Shown in pieces: positions 7,921-14,875 of a stretch of 24,724 nucleotides of DNA; the stretch's first letter is position 1, and each line of letters opens with the position of its first letter. Origin of the DNA: a virus. The notes under the pieces are model-generated. The model was not told the DNA's origin and searched no databases. It was given only the letters and a program-made list of their open reading frames with translations. The translations under genes were made by a program, and so were the position numbers. Where the stretch lies: IMG/VR virus record IMGVR_UViG_3300028548_002938, positions 1 to 24,724 of that record; one strand, given 5' to 3'.

Positions 7921-8316
7921 TTATACTGTCTTCTTACCCTTGCCCCTCTTGCCTGTGTTGGGGGACAATCTTGCGTTCACAACACCAAGCCCCATAGCTT
8001 CTTCGGGGGAGAGGTGGGGGTACTTCCTCTTGTTCTTGTAAACCCGCTTAGGCACCCCCTTTAGGCGGATGTTATACTTAGGTTTTGTGTCTCGTATGAG
8101 TTCGCCCTCTAAGGTGACGGATTGCCCGAAGGTTAAACCCGTGTGGAGGAACTCAGCATAAGAGAAATCGCCAAGGCATTGTTTACCTTCTATGTAAGTA
8201 GTGTGCTCAAGTGAAGTCCTGTTAGTTGCATAAATGCGACCAGCTTGACCACGACCAATATAGACAGTCTCAGCCCCATCCTTGTGGGCATAAATGTAAT
8301 ACTTTCGGGTTTTCAT
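7921..8316 (-). CDS. GIY-YIG nuclease-domain protein
   Basis: The start chosen is the ATG at 8316 (MKTRKYYIYAHK), preceded by TTTGGAG at a normal spacing; longer frames run into the upstream gene. The 131-residue product has a GIY-YIG-like module: YYIYAH and VYIGRG form the two short strands, GRIYA holds the Arg, and LEGELIRDTKPKYN holds the conserved Glu and final Asn. The C-terminal 45 residues are basic (PKRVYKNKRKY, GKRGKGKKTV) and probably bind DNA. Family members include homing endonucleases and host-DNA-degrading phage nucleases. It is the last gene of the leftward block, 31 bases after the ClpP-like gene. Confidence 0.75.
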   Translation of the reverse strand: MKTRKYYIYAHKDGAETVYIGRGQAGRIYATNRTSLEHTTYIEGKQCLGDFSYAEFLHTGLTFGQSVTLEGELIRDTKPKYNIRLKGVPKRVYKNKRKYPHLSPEEAMGLGVVNARLSPNTGKRGKGKKTV

Positions 8317-8347
8317 TTGTGTCTCCAAAGGTGGGGCTTTTTGCGTT

Positions 8348-8956
8348 TTAGGACTCGTCGTATGCGTCGTACACTTCATCAATGATCTTATGCTTCAGAC
8401 ACTCTTCAGGTGACATCCACTCATCATTAGGGTGTAGTAGGTGCTTACGGATGTAAGTCTCGGACTTCTTAGTGAACTTCTTATAGTGAGCAATCATACG
8501 GTCAGAAGCCATATCGAACTCCTTAGTGATCGCCTTCAACTCACCTTCCTTACCTGATGAACCCCAAGCGTATGTGTGGCTCATAACAGATGTGTTCTTA
8601 GTGATGATCCTGTGGTGCCCTGCCATAAGCGTAAGGACGCCACAGGAAGCCACAATACCCTGACCAATCGTAGTGACAGGAATCTGAGACATACGCATAG
8701 TCTCTACCAACATCCAGCACCAGTGTACTGCACCACCACCAGAGTTGATGAAGAGTGAGATACCATCTGGTTGGTCATCCTCGTCCATCAGGTTGTACTC
8801 TGTGATAGCCTTAACGAGAGGCAGGATGTTCTCCTCGTTGAATGTACCTGTGAGATACAGTAGGCCATTGTCATGTAGTATCTTGCTAGGGTCTTGTGGA
8901 GCCTTCTGTGGGGCAGGTGGTTGAGTAGCTTTCTTCTTACGGATAACATTAAGCAT
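8348..8956 (-). CDS. ClpP-like cytoplasmic serine protease (S14)
   Basis: Start is the ATG at 8956 (MLNVIRKKKA), preceded by AAAGGAA; the longer frame reaches into the upstream gene. The 202-residue product has the ClpP core: SLFINSGGGAVHWCWMLVET corresponds to the oxyanion glycine loop and following helix, GIVASCGVLTLMAG carries nucleophile S104, VMSHTYAW carries H127 and HPNDEWMSPEECLKHKIIDEV places D178 where E. coli ClpP has its third triad residue. No ClpX/A-type ATPase is visible in this window, so it may act alone, use host ATPases, or cleave small peptides. In many phages ClpP-like enzymes are head maturation proteases, but this one is far from head genes. Its start overlaps the SbmA-like stop by eight bases. 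Confidence 0.9.
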   Translation of the reverse strand: MLNVIRKKKATQPPAPQKAPQDPSKILHDNGLLYLTGTFNEENILPLVKAITEYNLMDEDDQPDGISLFINSGGGAVHWCWMLVETMRMSQIPVTTIGQGIVASCGVLTLMAGHHRIITKNTSVMSHTYAWGSSGKEGELKAITKEFDMASDRMIAHYKKFTKKSETYIRKHLLHPNDEWMSPEECLKHKIIDEVYDAYDES

Positions 8957-9920
8957 TATTGATTTCCTTTTCAAACTCACGTAGACGTTTATATACAGAT
9001 AGCAATTCAATGATTGTGGACCATGACTTAAAGAGATACATCATAGAGCCTTCTACACGCCCAAAGGCACGAAGGATTTGTTGCATAACCCCAAGGGTAA
9101 TAGCACCACTAACGATAGCTGGGGCTAATACCACATAACCAACAAGAACGTTAGCCTGTAGGCATGACAAACGAGCTACATTAAACACTGCGTATCTAGC
9201 GTAGTTGGTGTAGTGAATCTTACGAACACTGTCGAAGACTTCATTAAGTGTCTTAGGTCGTACTGAACCATCATCTTCTGCTACAACCAATACCTTACGG
9301 TAGGCTGCTTCCTTAGCTTGGATGTCGTATTCAATGTTTACAAGTCGTAGTAGCTGACCAACGACCAACAGGATGATAGTAATTCCTGCTGACCAGATGA
9401 TTGCTGATGCTACCAAACCATACGGCCACTCACCAAAGAAGGACACTACGATACCTGAAGACAACCCCATTAGGATCGGGAAGAATGCTACAAGAACCAT
9501 GATGCTCTCTACGAAGGAGACACCTAAGCCTTCCATGATCCTAGAGAACTTAACAGTGTCCTCTTGGACTCGCTGTGAGGCCCCCTCAATGCCTCTGGCC
9601 TTGTTGTATAGTTTGTGGTAGTGAGCAACCATAGAGGTACGCCAGCGGAACAACCAGTGCTGTGTGAAGAAGCTAACTGATAATGCTACAGCAATATAGA
9701 TTGCAGCGATCTTACCGAAGGTTGCTAGTTCACCAAAGTATTGAGTAAGTGTGATGTCCCCTTCGCCCTTGAGTGCTTGTTGGATCATGTCGTAGAATGA
9801 ACCGAACCACTCATTGATTTGTACGTCTAGCTGTACTTGATACCAAAGTGTTAGGAGGATCGCTATGGACCCTCCGTAGGCCCATAAGGCCCACTGCTTT
9901 TGTTTAAAGAATAGAAACAT
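8949..9920 (-). CDS. SbmA/BacA-like inner-membrane peptide transporter, N-terminally shortened
   Basis: The 323-residue protein has several transmembrane helices and strong SbmA/BacA signatures: NEWFGSFYDMIQQAL, LFRWRTSMVAHYHKLY, IEGASQRVQEDTVKFS, AYRKVLVVAEDD, ARLSCLQANVLVGYVV, GAITLGVMQQI, and SWSTIIELLSVYKRLREFE near the end. From memory of the E. coli protein (406 residues), this copy lacks about the first 70-75 residues and a short C-terminus but keeps the rest. SbmA and BacA are proton-driven importers of peptides (microcins, proline-rich antimicrobial peptides) in the inner membrane; BacA matters in rhizobial symbiosis. GGAGT lies seven bases before the ATG. Its neighbours are a secreted ClpP-fold protein upstream and a ClpP-like protease downstream. 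Family is clear; why a phage carries it is not. Confidence 0.93.
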   Translation of the reverse strand: MFLFFKQKQWALWAYGGSIAILLTLWYQVQLDVQINEWFGSFYDMIQQALKGEGDITLTQYFGELATFGKIAAIYIAVALSVSFFTQHWLFRWRTSMVAHYHKLYNKARGIEGASQRVQEDTVKFSRIMEGLGVSFVESIMVLVAFFPILMGLSSGIVVSFFGEWPYGLVASAIIWSAGITIILLVVGQLLRLVNIEYDIQAKEAAYRKVLVVAEDDGSVRPKTLNEVFDSVRKIHYTNYARYAVFNVARLSCLQANVLVGYVVLAPAIVSGAITLGVMQQILRAFGRVEGSMMYLFKSWSTIIELLSVYKRLREFEKEINNA

Positions 9921-9923
9921 AAC

Positions 9924-10523
9924 TTATACTCCTGAAGTTGCGTAACGGTATTCGTAGATAGCCTTGCTCCAAAGTACCTCAGTGGCCCTCATACGATCAA
10001 TCTGTTCACCATCATCAATGACAACAAACTTTGAAGTTGTAGTGCGTACTAGGAGGTCGTGGCCGAATGATATTGGGATACCCACTTGAGCTAAGTAACT
10101 AGACATATCAACATATGCCCTACCAAACATCTGAGTGATCTCAAGGATTGTTACGTTTGTAGGCACCATAGTAAGGTAAGGTGTGTGGAACCAAAGCTCA
10201 CCATCAACTACAACCTTACTGCCACCTAGTGCTGCGAATGCTGCCGCAGAGACTGCTCTCTTACCAGCAGGGATGATGACTACTGACCCCTCCTCTTTAA
10301 TATACCTACCAATATTAAGACCTGAATAGTAATCTCCACCCTCACCAAAGATAGTTACAGTAAGTACATCATTATCCCGCATAGCAAGATAGACCATGAT
10401 TGCTTGGAATTTAGTAGTTTTGCCAGTGATGGCTAGGCTCTTAGTAGTGTCGTCGTATACCACAGCAGATGATGCTGGTGTTGCCAGAGCTAAGACAATG
10501 GCCGTTGCTAGATACTTAAACAT
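9924..10523 (-). CDS. Secreted ClpP/crotonase-fold protein (COG3904-like, probably periplasmic)
   Basis: The 199-residue protein opens with a signal peptide (MFKYLATAIVLALATPASSA, probable cleavage after residue 20). The mature part has a ClpP/SppA-type core: FGEGGDYYSGLNIGRYIKEE resembles the SPGGD-x-x-x-G-x-x-IG loop and helix, KRAVSAAAFAALGG carries a candidate nucleophile (S92) and ELWFHTPY a candidate His (H113). Periplasmic relatives (COG3904) usually read C-x-SAC here; both Cys are replaced, so the disulphide is lost. The product should act in the periplasm on peptides or proteins, if active. Start and stop tie it tightly to PhoH upstream (one-base overlap) and the SbmA-like gene downstream (three-base gap). 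Confidence 0.75.
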   Translation of the reverse strand: MFKYLATAIVLALATPASSAVVYDDTTKSLAITGKTTKFQAIMVYLAMRDNDVLTVTIFGEGGDYYSGLNIGRYIKEEGSVVIIPAGKRAVSAAAFAALGGSKVVVDGELWFHTPYLTMVPTNVTILEITQMFGRAYVDMSSYLAQVGIPISFGHDLLVRTTTSKFVVIDDGEQIDRMRATEVLWSKAIYEYRYATSGV

Positions 10524-11236
10524 TATAGTTTCTCCTTGTAGAACACTCTAACCCACTGTGCACAGATACCTGAACGAACAATGTCGTCTAAGGTGAACTC
10601 TACGATTGGTACAGGAAGCATGTGCTTCTTTGCTAGGTGTGTGATTTTGGTTAAGCCATCGCCTTCTTTAAGGTCAGTCTGTTGAATGTCCCCATTGAGT
10701 ACGATGGTTGATCCCTCACCTACGCGGGTCAGGAGCATCTTAAGTTCGTGTGTAGTAATGTTTTGAGCCTCATCACAGATGATGAAAGCATTGTCGAAGG
10801 AACGACCACGCATGAGGGCTAGTGGTGCCATCTCAATGTTACCGTTCTTAATACCAGTCTCTACTGCTCCTTTACCAAGGTGTTTGGTAAGAACCTCAAG
10901 TACTGGCATGGCCCAAGGTGCAGCCTTCTCTTCTAAATTTCCGGGAAGGTAGCCCATATCCTTACCAACAGATACCATAGGGCGAGTGATTACGATCCTG
11001 TCGATCTCTTTCTTTGTATAAAGGTCAGCAGCACAGGTGGTAGTCACGTAAGTCTTACCTGTACCAGCAGGGCCAAACACAATCACTTGGTCTGAGGATG
11101 CGATAGCGTCTATTAGTTTCTTCTGGTTGTCAGTTGATGGTACTAAACCTGATGTCTTCTTCTTAGCTGCTCCTTTGTATGTGGTTGCTCTCTTATCGGG
11201 AGCATCTTTTCGTGACTTAGGTGCTTGCTTAACCAT
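10523..11236 (-). CDS. phoH: PhoH-like ATPase
   Basis: The 237-residue protein has a basic N-terminus (1-30) and a P-loop ATPase domain: Walker A GPAGTGKT at 55-62, ITRPMVSVGKDMGYLPGNLE typical of PhoH, Walker B IICDEAQN at 152-159, and a sensor-like LNGDIQQTDL. PhoH proteins are RecD/helicase-superfamily ATPases. They are common in marine phages and named for phosphate-starvation induction in E. coli, though their role in phages is not settled (RNA handling is one proposal). It overlaps the upstream 69-residue gene by eight bases and the downstream secreted protein by one. Confidence 0.95.
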   Translation of the reverse strand: MVKQAPKSRKDAPDKRATTYKGAAKKKTSGLVPSTDNQKKLIDAIASSDQVIVFGPAGTGKTYVTTTCAADLYTKKEIDRIVITRPMVSVGKDMGYLPGNLEEKAAPWAMPVLEVLTKHLGKGAVETGIKNGNIEMAPLALMRGRSFDNAFIICDEAQNITTHELKMLLTRVGEGSTIVLNGDIQQTDLKEGDGLTKITHLAKKHMLPVPIVEFTLDDIVRSGICAQWVRVFYKEKL

Positions 11237-11438
11237 TATCTATTCCTTCATAATAAGTATTTACTACGTTGTTGAGTCTCTCCTGAGCTTCCTGTGCTAA
11301 ACAGAACTCAAGGGCAGTGTCTGCGTGTTGTATGATGACCCAAAGTTGTTCCTTATTCATATCAGACATACAGTAACCAGCCATACCACTAACTATGTAG
11401 TCGTACTCGTTGATGTCAAAGAAGTCGTCTTCATCCAT
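11229..11438 (-). CDS. Hypothetical acidic protein
   Basis: The 69-residue product begins MDEDDFFDINEYDYIVSG and continues into a helical region (MNKEQLWVIIQHADTALEFC and onwards). It is strongly acidic at the N-terminus, without membrane helix or signal. A plausible ribosome site (AAAGGAT) precedes the ATG, and the stop overlaps PhoH by eight bases, the spacing seen at several junctions in this phage. No family is recognised; the acidic front could mimic DNA, but that is speculation. Confidence 0.7.
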   Translation of the reverse strand: MDEDDFFDINEYDYIVSGMAGYCMSDMNKEQLWVIIQHADTALEFCLAQEAQERLNNVVNTYYEGIDNG

Positions 11439-11458
11439 TGGGTCATCCTTTTGTTTAA

Positions 11459-13225
11459 TTACTCACAAGTGCGAAGGCCAGTAGCAGGGTCAAAGTAACA
11501 AGCCCCACCAACCTCATCTACAGAAGATTCATCCACGAAGCTGTGGTCCCCTGAGTCTTTCTCTGGTGTAGCATCCTCTGATGTAGCAGCGTTAAGGATA
11601 CCAAAACGTTTACCAGATGCACGGAAGGTTGTGCAACCAGAGCTACCACCATCATAAGCTGCCATATAGACTTGCTTGAACTGTTCCCAAGTAACATCAT
11701 CACCAACATTACAGGTCTTAGAACATGCGCTGTCTACATACTTAGATGCAAGGTTGAGAACCTTTACGTGGTCGAACACTGACAGAGAGTCAGCAGTCTC
11801 ACCTTTGATACCAAACTCACGATAGCCATAGTCTTCTACTCGTTCAACACGAGGGCCATCGAAGGTCTGGATAGTGCGGTCGTAGAAGTGTGAGAACACT
11901 GGCTCAATACCAGAGGACACATTGTTTGCACTAAGGCTGATAGTACCTGTTGGTGCCACAGAAAGCAGGTGGCTGTTACGAATACCGTGAGTAGCAATAA
12001 GTTCACGGATGTCATCAGGCATTGTTAGCATGAAGTCGCTGTCCAAGTATTCTTGCTTGAAGAGTGGGAATGGACCCTTCTCGACTGCTAGGGATACAGA
12101 GGTACGATAACAAGTATCACGAATGATAGCCATGATCTTCTCTAGCTCATCAAGGAATGGTTGTGATCCGTAAGGATACCCCATAGCCTCAATAGCATTT
12201 GCTACACCAGTAACACCAAGACCCATACGACGCTTATCCTTAGCTTCCTTCTCTTGGGACTCTAGCGGATAAGTAGCACGATCAACAACATTGTCCATTG
12301 CTCGTACAACGTAGGGGATGTCATGCTGAAGTTTCTCATAATTAAACTCCCATACTCCATCTTCATCTTTCTCCATATATTGTGTAAGGTTGAACGAACC
12401 TAGTAGACATGCACCGTTTGGTGGCAGAGGTTGTTCACCACAGGGGTTGGTAGCTGCGATATACTCACAGTATGCTAAGTTGTTCTTCTTATTAATACGA
12501 TCGATGAACAGAATTCCCGGTTCCGCCCAATCCCATGTGCACCGTAGGATGTCATCCCAGAGTGCTGTAGCTTTCACTGTACTGTACACACGACCATCAA
12601 ACACTAGGTCAAAGTCTGTGTCATTCTTTACAGCTTCCATGAACGCATCAGTAACACCAACAGACAGATTAAACTGTGTAAAGGATGTTGAGTTGTTCTT
12701 AGCACGAATGAACTCTTGGATGTCAGGGTGGTCAACACGCAGTACGCCCATCTGAGCGCCCCGTCTGTGCCCTGCGGAGCTGATTGTCTTACATAGTGCG
12801 TCAAAGATGCCCATGAAGCTCAGAGGGCCACTAGAGCGGCTGTCAAGGCTACGGATGTGAGCACCGTGTGGTCGTAGTGTCGAGAAGTCGTATCCGATAC
12901 CACCACCTAGTTGCATAGTCTTAGCAGCTTCAGCAGCAGCTTGCATGATACCTTCCATGCTGTCTGGGATAGTCATAGAGACGAAGCAGTTGTATGGAGT
13001 TACTGTTCGTGGTGCGCCCATAGCTGATTGTACACGACCAGCAGGTAGGAAGCGCATGTGATATAAAGCATCACGGAAGTTGTTGAAGTGCTCATCGTCG
13101 TCCTGTAGGGACTGAGCTACGCGGGTCATAGCCTCACGAAAGGTCTCACCTTTACTGCGGTACTTCATAGCGTGGATTTCTTCAGAGATGCCCAGCTTAG
13201 GGCCATTGTCATTACGAATTGTCAT
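11459..13225 (-). CDS. nrdJ: Class II (adenosylcobalamin-dependent) ribonucleotide reductase
   Basis: The 588-residue enzyme should convert ribonucleotides to deoxyribonucleotides using coenzyme B12 to make the active-site thiyl radical. Visible landmarks: redox Cys in TPYNCF (C80); substrate and fold signature MQLGGGIGYDFSTLRPHGA; catalytic N-x-C-x-E in NPCGEQPLPPNGACLLGSFN (N260, C262, E264), a class II style sequence; phosphate-binding APTGTIS (425-431); and a C-terminal Cys pair (C576, C587) that can be re-reduced by thioredoxin. No small subunit or glycyl-radical activase is nearby, consistent with class II. B12 must come from the host, as in roseobacters. GAGGT precedes the ATG. It sits between DUF1127 and the acidic 69-residue gene and supplies the phage polymerase. 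Confidence 0.95.
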   Translation of the reverse strand: MTIRNDNGPKLGISEEIHAMKYRSKGETFREAMTRVAQSLQDDDEHFNNFRDALYHMRFLPAGRVQSAMGAPRTVTPYNCFVSMTIPDSMEGIMQAAAEAAKTMQLGGGIGYDFSTLRPHGAHIRSLDSRSSGPLSFMGIFDALCKTISSAGHRRGAQMGVLRVDHPDIQEFIRAKNNSTSFTQFNLSVGVTDAFMEAVKNDTDFDLVFDGRVYSTVKATALWDDILRCTWDWAEPGILFIDRINKKNNLAYCEYIAATNPCGEQPLPPNGACLLGSFNLTQYMEKDEDGVWEFNYEKLQHDIPYVVRAMDNVVDRATYPLESQEKEAKDKRRMGLGVTGVANAIEAMGYPYGSQPFLDELEKIMAIIRDTCYRTSVSLAVEKGPFPLFKQEYLDSDFMLTMPDDIRELIATHGIRNSHLLSVAPTGTISLSANNVSSGIEPVFSHFYDRTIQTFDGPRVERVEDYGYREFGIKGETADSLSVFDHVKVLNLASKYVDSACSKTCNVGDDVTWEQFKQVYMAAYDGGSSGCTTFRASGKRFGILNAATSEDATPEKDSGDHSFVDESSVDEVGGACYFDPATGLRTCE

Positions 13226-13295
13226 TATTAGTACCTCTTAGTGATTTATCAAATAGGACCATTACGGCCATGTAGTTGTAGTTCTCTATACTCAC
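13212..13295 (-). CDS. Possible 27-residue micropeptide between DUF1127 and RNR
   Basis: A GTG at 13295 overlaps the DUF1127 stop by four bases (GTGA) and opens a frame of 27 codons that closes 14 bases inside the RNR gene. The predicted peptide starts MSIENYNYMAVMVLFDKS. The overlap pattern matches the junction style of this operon and the frame fills an otherwise empty 66-base gap, but there is no clear Shine-Dalgarno sequence and no recognised family. It may only be a leader region for RNR translation. Confidence 0.3.
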   Translation of the reverse strand: MSIENYNYMAVMVLFDKSLRGTNNDNS

Positions 13296-13474
13296 TTTGT
13301 CTCACGACCACGTTTGTCTTTGTCTTCTTTCAACCACACCATACGGTCAATGTCTGCTCGACTGAGGCCAATGTCGTTTAGCTCACGGTTTGTTAGTTGG
13401 TTAAGCTGCTTGATAGCCTTACGATGCTCACGCCAAGTAGCCAAGTAATTAATGTATCGCCAAAACATAGTCAT
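13292..13474 (-). CDS. DUF1127 small basic protein
   Basis: The 60-residue product carries the DUF1127 core WREHRKAIKQLNQLTNRELN followed by DIGLSRADIDRM (residues about 14-45), with a short aromatic N-terminus and a charged tail. DUF1127 proteins are abundant in alphaproteobacteria; at least one in Rhodobacter (CcaF1) binds RNA and affects RNA turnover, and others respond to stress or phosphate. In this phage it could modulate host RNA or small-RNA networks, which is inference. GGAG precedes the ATG, which overlaps the MazG stop (ATGA). Its presence points to an alphaproteobacterial host. Confidence 0.88.
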   Translation of the reverse strand: MTMFWRYINYLATWREHRKAIKQLNQLTNRELNDIGLSRADIDRMVWLKEDKDKRGRETK

Positions 13475-13815
13475 CGGTTATCTCCACTTCCACCTAGTAC
13501 GCCACGTTCTTCGCGGCTGTTCAACTTATCAACATTTTTCTTTAGTATTTCATCTAAGTCACTGTCGTAGTAGTTAGCTAGTGCAGTAACATAGAACACT
13601 ACATCCCCTAGCTCCTTAATGATGTCTTCACCTGCTACTAACTTACCATCACGTATCTGCTTCTTAATCTTCTCAGCAATCTCCCCAGCCTCACCTACGA
13701 GACCAAGGACGTTCTCAACTAAACGATCACTACCTGTTGTCATGATCTTACCCTCAACCCACAGACCATACTGACGATTGCTCATTGTTGTTTGTGGTAT
13801 TGTAATCTTTGTCAT
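13471..13815 (-). CDS. mazG: MazG-like nucleoside triphosphate pyrophosphohydrolase
   Basis: The 114-residue protein is an all-alpha NTP pyrophosphatase of the MazG/MazG-like type: GLVGEAGEIAEKIKKQ gives the E-x-x-E half of the Mg2+ site (E42, E45) and KELGDVVFYVTALA the E-x-x-D half (E68, D71), followed by LDEILKKNVDKLNSR. It would hydrolyse (d)NTPs to monophosphates; in phages suggested roles are removing non-canonical nucleotides or lowering alarmone levels. It lies upstream of DUF1127 and downstream of a metallophosphoesterase, in a nucleotide-metabolism neighbourhood. Confidence 0.92.
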   Translation of the reverse strand: MTKITIPQTTMSNRQYGLWVEGKIMTTGSDRLVENVLGLVGEAGEIAEKIKKQIRDGKLVAGEDIIKELGDVVFYVTALANYYDSDLDEILKKNVDKLNSREERGVLGGSGDNR

Positions 13816-13943
13816 TTGCTCACCTTATGATAATCTGGGTGGTAACGCACTAAGTGTGCGCCCCTGTACCCTGTGTCTGTGTTGTTGTCGCCACGTAGTG
13901 CAGCGTCAGTCTCATGATCCGTATGTCCTTCGAAGTGTCTCAA
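13812..13943 (-). CDS. Possible 43-residue protein bridging metallophosphoesterase and MazG
   Basis: Between the metallophosphoesterase stop (13912) and the MazG start (13815) is a 96-base stretch that is open in one frame and ends in an ATGA overlap with MazG. A TTG at 13943 would give 43 residues, including GYRGAHLVRYHPDYHKVSK. The frame stays open further upstream inside the metallophosphoesterase gene (to 14360), which may be chance. The coupling to MazG and protein-like composition support translation, but start and ribosome site are weak and no family is recognised. Confidence 0.35.
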   Translation of the reverse strand: MRHFEGHTDHETDAALRGDNNTDTGYRGAHLVRYHPDYHKVSK

Positions 13944-14688
13944 GGCTGATCCATTGGGGCTCGTACATACCGTCTTGGATATTTCGCTTGATGAGTACGC
14001 CTTTCCACCATTCTTTGTTCGCTTGGCCAGCCCAACCTTCTGGAGCGCCCTTGTAACAGCCGACGACGGTCCCAATAATACCGTTGCTTCCAACGTCATC
14101 TTTAAAATATACACCACGTTTATGACTGTGACCAACGCTGACAGAACGATAGCGCTTTTGTAGTAACCCAAAAGCATGATGTACACCACTAATGGCACGA
14201 CCAAAGTTACCAGCGCCCACAAAGTGAGCGTAGTCAACACCGTCGTAATTATGAATGGCGGGGGCACCGTGTTCGTATTCGTGGTATTCGTCAAACCACT
14301 TCTTCGTTTGTAGATGCTTGAAGCTAATGCCATACTTGTCTCCCTCCAATCTTGGGTCAAAACCTATTGCTGTTCTAATACGAGCCTCGTGGTTCCCCTC
14401 GAAGCCGTACCACTTAGGACGCTTACTCTTACTCTTCTTAAAGCGATACCGAAGTAACTCCTGTGACTCATTATACGACACAATATCTTTCTCATAACTC
14501 TGAGCTACTAATGCTTGTGGCTTCTTAGTGTCGTAGGAGTTGAGAGACTTCATGTCAGCCCCATCGCCTAAGTCTACACAGTAGTCAGGCTTGATGTCGT
14601 GGATTAGACCACCCAACCAGTCAAAGCGCTCATTGCTTGTCTCTGGTGAGGCGTGTCCACACGACCACACGATTGCTGTCTTACTCAT
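13912..14688 (-). CDS. Calcineurin-like metallophosphoesterase
   Basis: The 258-residue protein has the two-metal phosphoesterase signature: an N-terminal beta strand with H12 (SCGHASPE), LGDGAD (40-45) in place of the usual GD-x-x-D, GNHEAR (98-103) and GHSHKRG (186-192). It probably hydrolyses a phosphodiester or phosphomonoester; phage relatives are often annotated as putative phosphatases or DNA-repair exonucleases of the Mre11/SbcD superfamily, but the capping region is absent and substrate cannot be predicted. Its start overlaps the upstream 64-residue gene by eight bases. Confidence 0.88.
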   Translation of the reverse strand: MSKTAIVWSCGHASPETSNERFDWLGGLIHDIKPDYCVDLGDGADMKSLNSYDTKKPQALVAQSYEKDIVSYNESQELLRYRFKKSKSKRPKWYGFEGNHEARIRTAIGFDPRLEGDKYGISFKHLQTKKWFDEYHEYEHGAPAIHNYDGVDYAHFVGAGNFGRAISGVHHAFGLLQKRYRSVSVGHSHKRGVYFKDDVGSNGIIGTVVGCYKGAPEGWAGQANKEWWKGVLIKRNIQDGMYEPQWISLETLRRTYGS

Positions 14689-14875
14689 CTTCTTCGTCCT
14701 CTAATTCTATATAGCCAAACTCTCGTAAGTCCTCAAACTCACTTATAGCATCGCAGAATGTGTCGTAGTAGATGTTCTCAGACCAGTTGTATCTACCATC
14801 AGTAACTAAACAACTATTCCAAAAATGACCCTCATCATCATGTGGCCCACTTAAGATTTGTATAAGTCTTGTCAT
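14681..14875 (-). CDS. Hypothetical acidic protein
   Basis: The 64-residue product begins MTRLIQILSGPHDDEGHFWN and ends in a run of acidic residues (IELEDEEDE). There is no membrane segment. It is locked between neighbours by an ATGA overlap with endonuclease I upstream and an eight-base overlap with the metallophosphoesterase downstream, which supports the call. Family and function unknown. Confidence 0.65.
   Translation of the reverse strand: MTRLIQILSGPHDDEGHFWNSCLVTDGRYNWSENIYYDTFCDAISEFEDLREFGYIELEDEEDE

Noticed and set aside
8348-8956. Head maturation protease
   Set aside because: ClpP-like maturation proteases sit next to portal and capsid genes; this one is in the opposite-strand metabolic block beside an SbmA-like transporter.
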